Translations under genes and position numbers: made by a program | DNA from: Candidatus Roizmanbacteria bacterium | GTDB lineage: Bacteria; Patescibacteriota; Microgenomatia; UBA1406; GWC2-37-13 | Reading direction: 5' to 3' | NCBI GenBank assembly: GCA_013334845.1 | Contig: JAAXWV010000082.1 | Coordinates: 1 to 6,244 of the forward strand | Length of the DNA stretch: 6,244 bases | Notes under the pieces: generated by a model | The model's input: only the letters and a program-made list of their open reading frames with translations | The model's database searches: none | What the model was told of the DNA's origin: nothing | Shown: positions 1 through 4,182 of the stretch, piece by piece | Position numbering within the stretch: the stretch's first letter is position 1 | Layout: each line of letters begins with the position of its first letter

Positions 1-42
1 CTCGTTAAGAGCGAGATGCTCTACCAGTTGAGCTATTGGCCC
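1..42 (-). tRNA. tRNA-Lys (anticodon CTT), partial, 5' half only
   Basis: Read on the minus strand from 42 down to 1, the sequence folds as the first 42 nt of a tRNA. It has a 7-nt acceptor strand GGGCCAA, the TA at positions 8-9, a D-arm GCTC...GAGC enclosing a loop with the usual GGTA, and an anticodon arm with stem TCTCG/CGAG(A). The seven-base loop CTCTTAA gives anticodon CTT, which reads the lysine codon AAG. The variable loop, T-arm and 3' acceptor strand lie beyond the left edge. It is transcribed away from all the plus-strand genes, with its own promoter at 84-92. Confidence 0.93.
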
Positions 43-48
43 TAATTC

Positions 49-68
49 TGATACTACTTCAAGTATCA
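49..68 (-). other. Hairpin in the tRNA-Lys precursor leader
   Basis: TGATACT at 49-55 and AGTATCA at 62-68 form a perfect 7-bp stem with a 6-nt loop. It ends 6 nt before the first base of the mature tRNA and lies downstream of the predicted tRNA promoter, so it would fold in the 5' leader of the precursor. The seven-base stem is AT-rich and not followed by a T-run in either direction, so it is not a clear terminator. It may have no function. Confidence 0.4.
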
Positions 69-83
69 ATTCGAATGAATGAA

Positions 84-92
84 ATTATATCA
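84..92 (-). promoter_or_regulatory. Extended -10 promoter for the tRNA-Lys gene
   Basis: The minus strand reads TGATATAAT from 92 to 84, a consensus -10 hexamer preceded by the TGn extension. The best -35 at 17 bp spacing (TTCCTA, 112-107) is poor, which is acceptable for an extended -10 promoter. Transcription would start near 77 and give a tRNA precursor leader of about 35 nt, a plausible length for RNase P processing. Inferred from sequence only. Confidence 0.55.
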
Positions 93-122
93 TACCGGAT
101 CGGTGTTAGGAAGGATATTAGG

Positions 123-128
123 TATAAT
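123..128 (+). promoter_or_regulatory. Perfect -10 box six bases before a start codon
   Basis: TATAAT at 123-128 matches the sigma70 -10 consensus exactly. Only six bases separate it from the ATG at 135, so the expected transcription start falls on or next to the A of the start codon, which would make a leaderless mRNA. The -35 region at 17 bp spacing (TCGGTG, 100-105) is weak, and there is no TGn extension. Confidence 0.5.
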
Positions 129-134
129 GGGGGT

Positions 135-320
135 ATGGCATCAATCGAGGTAAGCGGACAAACTCCTCAGCAGAAGAAAGAATATTCATTTCGCACAGCC
201 GCACGAGGTGTCGCTCTCCTTGCTATTGGAATATCTTTCGTTGTTAGAAATGCGGCTGTACTCGTAGGCGGAGCAGGCTACCTCGCGCTCGATAAGTTCT
301 TTCACAAAAAGTCCAAGTAA
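135..320 (+). CDS. Small membrane protein of unknown function (61 aa)
   Basis: I do not recognise this protein. It has a polar, basic N-terminal part (residues 1-24, with K14, K15, R20 and R24). Then comes a hydrophobic stretch at 25-52, broken only by R38-N39, and a basic tail with HKKSK at the end. That pattern fits one long or two short membrane helices with charged cytosolic ends. The frame is open further upstream, but the ATG at 36 lies inside the tRNA gene and the ATG at 75 overlaps the tRNA promoter. The ATG at 135 is preferred because a perfect TATAAT sits just upstream. There is no usable Shine-Dalgarno site: the G-run at 129-133 is too close to the ATG. It converges on the minus-strand gene at 327-560, with six bases between the stop codons. 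It could be a chance ORF, but the hydrophobic profile and the promoter argue for a real gene. Confidence 0.6.
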   Translation: MASIEVSGQTPQQKKEYSFRTAARGVALLAIGISFVVRNAAVLVGGAGYLALDKFFHKKSK

Positions 321-347
321 GTGAAATTACATATTCACACTCTTTTT
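321..347 (+). terminator. Weak candidate terminator between convergent genes
   Basis: GTGAA at 321-325 can pair with TTCAC at 334-338 (5-bp stem, 8-nt loop), followed by a T-run at 343-347. It begins right after the plus-strand stop codon and overlaps the 3' end of the minus-strand gene. The stem is short and AT-rich and the T-run starts four bases late, so this is only a possible terminator. Confidence 0.25.
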
Positions 348-560
348 AAACAAATCCATGAGTTCCTGTGGCGAATCGGGAAATGGTCGTCCCGTTTTTT
401 CAAAAGTACCAGCCATGTTTTTCACCTGATCGATTGCAGCTCCGGGTACTCCACTCATTTTATCCCGATTTTCATCAATTGCTTGCTGAAAGCCAGGCCA
501 GTTGTGCTGTTTCATACTGTTCCAAATCTGGTTGGCAGTATCCATCGAGAACATATCCAT
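327..560 (-). CDS. Small soluble protein of unknown function (77 aa)
   Basis: I do not recognise a family. The protein is hydrophilic and probably helical, with no membrane segment, signal peptide or cysteines. A Met-rich start (M1, M3, M6) leads into a helix-like part with W13 and W21. A Gly/Pro break (GVPGAA, 37-42) is followed by a second helix-like stretch to about 55, a Pro-rich turn (PFPDSP, 59-64) and a C-terminal amphipathic helix (65-76). The start is set by the ribosome binding site: GGAGG lies 8 nt before the ATG at 560-558. A GTG at 569-567 in the same frame lies inside that site and cannot be the start. It is transcribed divergently from the glycerate kinase gene. A clear ribosome site and sensible composition make it a likely real gene. 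The opposite-strand frame over the same span shows none of these signs. Confidence 0.75.
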   Translation of the reverse strand: MDMFSMDTANQIWNSMKQHNWPGFQQAIDENRDKMSGVPGAAIDQVKNMAGTFEKTGRPFPDSPQELMDLFKKSVNM

Positions 561-565
561 AAATA

Positions 566-577
566 TCACCTCCTTTC
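566..577 (-). promoter_or_regulatory. Strong Shine-Dalgarno site of the 77-aa gene
   Basis: The minus strand reads AAAGGAGGTGAT from 577 to 566, almost the full complement of the 16S rRNA 3' tail. GGAGG is 8 nt from the ATG at 560-558, an ideal distance. It is the only strong Shine-Dalgarno site I see before any gene in the window, and it shows that ribosomes in this organism have a conventional anti-Shine-Dalgarno sequence. Confidence 0.85.
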
Positions 578-633
578 ATAGGTTAGATTCTAATATTTTC
601 ATATTAATATCGTGCCGAAGTTTGGTAATGAAG

Positions 634-662
634 TTGTAATATTCTGTTTGAGGGTGTATCCT
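634..662 (+). promoter_or_regulatory. Promoter of the glycerate kinase / HD hydrolase unit
   Basis: TTGTAA at 634-639 and TATCCT at 657-662 match the -35 and -10 consensus at four of six bases each, with exactly 17 bp between them. The start of transcription would be near 668-670, only a few bases before the ATG at 673. This again suggests a leaderless or nearly leaderless message. The 561-672 region also has to hold the divergent promoter of the minus-strand gene. A TAGAAT at 592-587 on that strand is one possible -10, but I see no matching -35. Confidence 0.45.
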
Positions 663-672
663 CATAGAAAAT

Positions 673-1995
673 ATGTTTGTCCATGATATCCATCTGAATA
701 TGAGAGATGTCGTTGATAAGCTCATTAAAGCTTCGCTTGAGGCGGTGGATGCAGAAAAATGCACCACTTCCCTACTCCAAAAGAAAAAATTCTTCGATAA
801 AAGCACTTCGATCGACGTGATTGCAGTCGGCAAGGCCGCGATTCCCATGTTGAATGCCGTCATCGGAGAGTATTCCTCCAAAATAACGGGTGGAATTGTA
901 GTTACTAAAGCAGGATGCGCGACTAAAATAGCGGGACACCATAAAAACATAAAGGTATGGGAAGCAGCACACCCAGTTCCCGACCTCACTTCACATCTGG
1001 CCGGGAAAGAAGTGATGGACTTTATTCAGAGCTCTAAAGCGGATACGATTGTTTTTCTTATTTCCGGAGGAGGTTCGGCTCTTATAACAAACCCTCAGGA
1101 AGATATTACTCTTCACGATGTTCAGAATGTCACCAGGCTTCTTATTCAGTGTGGAGCATCTATCAATGAATTAAATATCATCCGTAAACATATCGATCAG
1201 GTGAAAGGCGGAGGCCTCACGAAACTCATAGCTAAAAATCAGCGAGTTTATACTCTTGTGCTGAGTGATGTTGTTGGCGATCGTATATCAACGGTCGCAT
1301 CAGGGCCTACTGTACCAGATGAAAGTACGTTTGAAGAAGCGTTGGGCGTATTGCGCAAGTACCAACTTATACGTATGGCACCTAAGCGGATAGTGAATTA
1401 CCTGAAACGAGGAGCACAGGGAGAAATACCTGAAACATTGAAACCTCATGATGAAATCTGTAGGCAAGTCCAGCATTCACTTGTCGGATGTCTCGGCGAT
1501 GCTGCTTTGGCGGCTAAAAAAATGGCTCACAGCCTGGGAATTCACGCTCAAATTCACTCAATTTCCATCGAAGGTGAAGCACGTGCCATTGGGAAACAAT
1601 GTGCAGTACTTGCGACAGAAGCTTTAAACAATAGAGATTCTCTACCAAAGCCAGCGTGTATTATTCTCGGTGGTGAGACAACCGTCATCCAGCGAGGAGG
1701 CGGCGAGGGCGGACGGTGTCAGGAACTTGTTTTGTCGGCTCTCAGAAAATTGGGAGACTGTAAAGATCTTTGCTTAGCCGCATTTACCACTGATGGCACC
1801 GACGGTGGTACGGACGCTGCAGGTGCTTTTATTGACGAGCAGATTGCTCTTGATATACAGAAAGAGAAACTGAATATTAAATCATATCTTGATGAAAATA
1901 ACACATACCCATTTTTCAAAAAGCTCAAGGGCCATATTAAGACCGGGCCTACTAATACCGGAGTAAACGACCTCATATTTTTACTAATTCAATAA
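673..1995 (+). CDS. Glycerate 2-kinase, MOFRL/DUF4147 family
   Basis: Class II glycerate kinase, which phosphorylates D-glycerate to 2-phosphoglycerate with ATP in the cytosol and so feeds lower glycolysis. At 440 residues it is the usual length. The N-terminal GCK/DUF4147 domain covers roughly residues 10-245, with SGGGSA at 131-136, KHIDQVKGGGL at 172-182 and SDVVGDRISTVASGPTVPD at 198-216. The C-terminal MOFRL domain covers roughly 325-440, with GGETTV from 333, a glycine-rich GRCQEL at 347-352, TTDGTDGGTDAAGA at 372-385 and KTGPTNTGVNDL at 423-434. GRCQEL has Cys349 where most relatives I know have Asn. The ATG at 673 fits the promoter. The ATG at 700 (residue 10) is equally possible, since family similarity begins there, and neither has a Shine-Dalgarno site. 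It is first in a two-gene unit with the HD gene. The family assignment is firm; the substrate is inferred from the family. TtuD/GckA-type names exist, but I do not assign one. Confidence 0.93.
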   Translation: MFVHDIHLNMRDVVDKLIKASLEAVDAEKCTTSLLQKKKFFDKSTSIDVIAVGKAAIPMLNAVIGEYSSKITGGIVVTKAGCATKIAGHHKNIKVWEAAHPVPDLTSHLAGKEVMDFIQSSKADTIVFLISGGGSALITNPQEDITLHDVQNVTRLLIQCGASINELNIIRKHIDQVKGGGLTKLIAKNQRVYTLVLSDVVGDRISTVASGPTVPDESTFEEALGVLRKYQLIRMAPKRIVNYLKRGAQGEIPETLKPHDEICRQVQHSLVGCLGDAALAAKKMAHSLGIHAQIHSISIEGEARAIGKQCAVLATEALNNRDSLPKPACIILGGETTVIQRGGGEGGRCQELVLSALRKLGDCKDLCLAAFTTDGTDGGTDAAGAFIDEQIALDIQKEKLNIKSYLDENNTYPFFKKLKGHIKTGPTNTGVNDLIFLLIQ

Positions 1996-2004
1996 GAAAT
2001 AACG

Positions 2005-2592
2005 ATGCAAAACGACATAAACTTACTCTATGAAATGGGATCCCTTCGCTTTATACAGCGCACCTGGCGACAGTTTCTCAATCTTAGCTTTGCAAACCTT
2101 GCCGAACACACATTGCGGGTTGTCTGGATTTCCCTCATTCTGGCTCGACACGAAAAGGCGGAAAACATTGAGAAGGTAGTAAAAATGGCCCTCATTCATG
2201 ATGTCTCAGAGGGGAGAACGGGTGATGCAAACTATTTGACACGCGAATATGTAGTGCGCAATGAGGAAAAAGCAATTACCGATATGCTTAAGGACACCTC
2301 TCTCGCCCCTGAGTTTATCGATCTATGGAAAGAATACGAAAAGCACGATAGCATTGAGGCTCAAATTGTGAAAGATGCTGATAATCTCGATGTGGACTTT
2401 GAACTTCAGGAACAAAAAGCACGCGGCGGAGTACTGAATGACAAGTGGAAGGATATGAGAGAGTATGTATCAGAAAACAAACTCTATACCGAGAGCGCAA
2501 AAAAGCTGTGGAAAGATCTTCAGGGCTCTGACCCAAATGATTGGCATATGAAAGGCCAAAATCGTTACACTAGTGGCGACTGGAAACGCTGA
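2005..2592 (+). CDS. HD-domain hydrolase, 5'-deoxynucleotidase (YfbR/HDDC2)-like
   Basis: Metal-dependent HD-superfamily phosphohydrolase of 195 residues. The signature is complete: H35 in AEHT, the H65-D66 doublet followed by E69 (HDVSEG), D74, and the late aspartate in KDADNLD (D124/D126). This order and length match the YfbR/HDDC2 group, which removes phosphate from (deoxy)nucleoside 5'-monophosphates. The charged C-terminal half ends in an RYTSGDWKR tail. Substrate specificity cannot be read from the sequence. The start ATG is nine bases after the glycerate kinase stop and has no Shine-Dalgarno site, so it is probably translated from the same message by coupling or reinitiation. The TGA stop at 2590-2592 abuts the amt promoter, and its use as a stop argues against a code in which TGA is sense. 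Family certain, exact reaction inferred. Confidence 0.87.
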   Translation: MQNDINLLYEMGSLRFIQRTWRQFLNLSFANLAEHTLRVVWISLILARHEKAENIEKVVKMALIHDVSEGRTGDANYLTREYVVRNEEKAITDMLKDTSLAPEFIDLWKEYEKHDSIEAQIVKDADNLDVDFELQEQKARGGVLNDKWKDMREYVSENKLYTESAKKLWKDLQGSDPNDWHMKGQNRYTSGDWKR

Positions 2593-2621
2593 TTGACAAA
2601 CATCCGTTGAAGAGCTATTAT
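2593..2621 (+). promoter_or_regulatory. Near-consensus sigma70 promoter of the ammonium transporter gene
   Basis: TTGACA at 2593-2598 is a perfect -35 box, and TATTAT at 2616-2621 matches the -10 at five of six bases, with exactly 17 bp between. The -35 begins on the base after the TGA stop of the HD gene. Predicted transcription start is about 2628, leaving a leader of about 113 nt. This is the best promoter in the window, and it makes amt a separate transcription unit. Confidence 0.75.
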
Positions 2622-2627
2622 CACGAT

Positions 2628-2740
2628 AGGCACCGTTGCAATTCGTAGACCATGGTGTGTCTACATTCCGTGCAAAGCTCATCGAAGAGCCTTCTTTAAA
2701 AATCCGCGACGAGGCGGACATTACTATTTTCTTTTTTCCT
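2628..2740 (+). promoter_or_regulatory. Structured 5' leader of the ammonium transporter mRNA
   Basis: The predicted leader holds three small hairpins: GTAGAC (2645-2650) with GTCTAC (2659-2664); GCTC (2677-2680) with GAGC (2687-2690), followed by CTTCTTT; and TCCGC (2703-2707) with GCGGA (2714-2718). A pyrimidine-rich tract (2725-2740) then runs up to the start codon. There is no Shine-Dalgarno site. Hairpins followed by T-rich runs could act as an attenuator or hold a regulatory RNA element, but I do not recognise a known riboswitch class. The frame is open from a TTG at 2636, but the peptide it would add has no resemblance to an Amt N-terminus. Confidence 0.4.
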
Positions 2741-4108
2741 ATGATTGCTCAGATAGCAAAAAAGTCTAGAAACATGTCTATTCTCTGGCTGGGACTTATT
2801 ATGATACTTATTGGGTCGATAGTTGGCTACTTCGCGAAATCGTTCGCCGGTGCGTCGGCGGGGTCTTTTAATCCCGTAAGTATTAACTCCGGCGACACCT
2901 CGTGGGTACTTATCTCCTCTGCCCTAGTGATGATTATGACTCCTGCAGTCGGATTTTTTTACGGAGGGATGGTACGCAGTAAAAACGTCGTGAGCACCAT
3001 CAAACAGACTATTGTAATCCTCTCTATAGTGAGTATCCAGTGGGTACTGTTCGGCTATAGCCTCGTTTTTGGAACAGATACTCATGGACTTATTGGAGGT
3101 TTCAATTTTCTTGGACTGCGGGGGGTCGGGTTTGCCCCGAATGCTGACTATGCGGCCACCATCCCGCACAGCGCATTTATGATATTTCAGGCGATGTTCG
3201 CCATTATTACTCCCGCCCTCATAATCGGCGCGTTTGCTGAACGTATTAAGTTTGGTACCCTCATTCTCTTCACGATACTCTGGACGACTTTTATCTATGA
3301 TCCGGTTGCTCACTGGGTGTGGGGTATTGGCGGCTGGCTACGCGGCATGGGAGCTTTAGACTTTGCGGGGGGAACAGTAGTTCACATCACCGCCGGGTTC
3401 TCTGCTTTGGCAGCGGCTATACTGATAGGCAAACGTACTGGACTATCAAAGAGCGAAGGCATTTCCGCAAACAATGTCCCATTTGTGTTACTGGGGACTG
3501 CTCTCTTGTGGTTTGGCTGGTTTGGTTTCAACGCGGGGAGCGCTCTTGCCGCGAATCAACTTGCCGTAAATGCGTTTGTGGTGACAAATATAGCGGCAGC
3601 GGCAGCGGCTCTCACGTGGATGTTTATGAGCTGGCATGAGCACAAAAAGCCAAGCGCGATGGCGACGGCAATAGGTGGAGTATGCGGCCTGGTAGCTATC
3701 ACCCCCGCGAGCGGATTTGTGGGCCCCATCGCGAGCATTGCTATCGGAATTATCGGTGGCGTAGTAACTTACCTTGCTGTATATCTTCGGGGGAAACATA
3801 TTCCTGTTGATGACACGCTCGATGTATGGGCAGCGCATGGAATGGGTGGTGTGACTGGCGCTATCTTAACCGGTGTCTTTGCCGAAAAGGTAATAAATAG
3901 TGCCGGTGCGAACGGAGCTCTATTTGGAAATATCGGTCTGGTTCCAATTCAGCTGCTGGCTGTAGGAGCAACTGCACTCTATTCATTTGTCGGCACTGTG
4001 ATTCTTTTAAAAGCCATCGGGTACTTATCCTCGCTACGGGTAAGCGTGAAGGAAGAAGAGGAAGGGCTTGATATGGCAGTGCACGGAGAGATTGGATATC
4101 GTCTGTAA
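2741..4108 (+). CDS. amt: Ammonium transporter, Amt family
   Basis: Trimeric inner-membrane channel that admits ammonium. It has 455 residues from the chosen start. A signal-peptide-like N-terminus (basic KKSR at 7-10, hydrophobic core to about 30, small residues in AGASA) precedes about 11 membrane helices. Conserved features, by comparison with E. coli AmtB: the FFYGGMVRSKN segment in the first helix; VWGIGGW with the vestibule Trp (194); DFAGGTVVH with D207 (AmtB D160) and pore H215 (H168); FNAGSA with S267 (S219); and AAHGMGG with the second pore H366 (H318). The spacing between the pore histidines agrees with AmtB to within one residue. The cytosolic tail ends in the family's EEEEGLDMAVHGEIGY motif, the region that communicates with PII proteins, but no PII gene is in view. 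The ATG at 2741 is preferred because it supplies a positive n-region; the ATG at 2774 is the alternative. Neither has a Shine-Dalgarno site. Confidence 0.95.
   Translation: MIAQIAKKSRNMSILWLGLIMILIGSIVGYFAKSFAGASAGSFNPVSINSGDTSWVLISSALVMIMTPAVGFFYGGMVRSKNVVSTIKQTIVILSIVSIQWVLFGYSLVFGTDTHGLIGGFNFLGLRGVGFAPNADYAATIPHSAFMIFQAMFAIITPALIIGAFAERIKFGTLILFTILWTTFIYDPVAHWVWGIGGWLRGMGALDFAGGTVVHITAGFSALAAAILIGKRTGLSKSEGISANNVPFVLLGTALLWFGWFGFNAGSALAANQLAVNAFVVTNIAAAAAALTWMFMSWHEHKKPSAMATAIGGVCGLVAITPASGFVGPIASIAIGIIGGVVTYLAVYLRGKHIPVDDTLDVWAAHGMGGVTGAILTGVFAEKVINSAGANGALFGNIGLVPIQLLAVGATALYSFVGTVILLKAIGYLSSLRVSVKEEEEGLDMAVHGEIGYRL
3592..3609 (+). repeat. Three tandem copies of AGCGGC inside amt
   Basis: The hexamer AGCGGC occurs three times head to tail and encodes part of a six-alanine run in a membrane helix of the transporter. 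It keeps the frame, and slippage here would add or remove two alanines at a time. It is probably a by-product of alanine-rich helix coding. Confidence 0.6.
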
Positions 4109-4119
4109 TGTAATTCGAG

Positions 4120-4148
4120 TTGCAATTTAGGGGATTTGCCGGCATAAT
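4120..4148 (+). promoter_or_regulatory. Promoter of purL
   Basis: TTGCAA at 4120-4125 (four of six) and CATAAT at 4143-4148 (five of six) are separated by exactly 17 bp. Transcription would start near 4155. The short gap between amt and purL (4109-4182) contains no convincing terminator for amt, so some read-through is possible, but purL appears to have its own start. Confidence 0.6.
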
Positions 4149-4159
4149 TCAGGTATTAA

Positions 4160-4177
4160 TTGTGATAGTAAGCACAA
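4160..4177 (+). other. Inverted repeat just upstream of the purL start codon
   Basis: TTGTG at 4160-4164 and CACAA at 4173-4177 form a 5-bp inverted repeat with an 8-nt centre, ending five bases before the ATG at 4183 and just past the predicted transcription start. It could be an operator or a small mRNA hairpin occluding the start region. It does not match a PurR operator I know and could be chance. Confidence 0.3.
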
Positions 4178-4182
4178 AAAAC

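Noticed and set aside
36..134. Upstream extension of the 61-aa frame to the ATG at 36 or 75
   Set aside because: The first ATG lies within the tRNA gene and the second overlaps the tRNA promoter. Neither has a ribosome site, while the ATG at 135 has a perfect -10 box just upstream.
321..581. 86-aa plus-strand frame opposite the 77-aa gene
   Set aside because: It is the complement of a gene with a strong Shine-Dalgarno site, has no ribosome site of its own, and its composition (rich in His, Phe and Ser) looks like antisense translation.
576..989. 137-aa minus-strand frame
   Set aside because: It is antisense to the start of the glycerate kinase gene, crosses the divergent promoter region, and resembles no protein.
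2636..2740. TTG-started extension of the Amt reading frame
   Set aside because: The extra 35 residues have no Amt or signal-peptide character, and the stretch carries hairpins and lies just downstream of a strong promoter, so it is better read as mRNA leader.
2924..3313. Antisense frames of 60-129 aa over amt (2924-3313, 3488-3838, 3861-4145)
   Set aside because: They lie wholly or almost wholly opposite a confidently identified transporter gene and have no ribosome sites or recognisable motifs.
4109..4142. Possible terminator after amt
   Set aside because: The only palindrome is the short GCCGGC at 4138-4143, with no stem of useful length and no following T-run.
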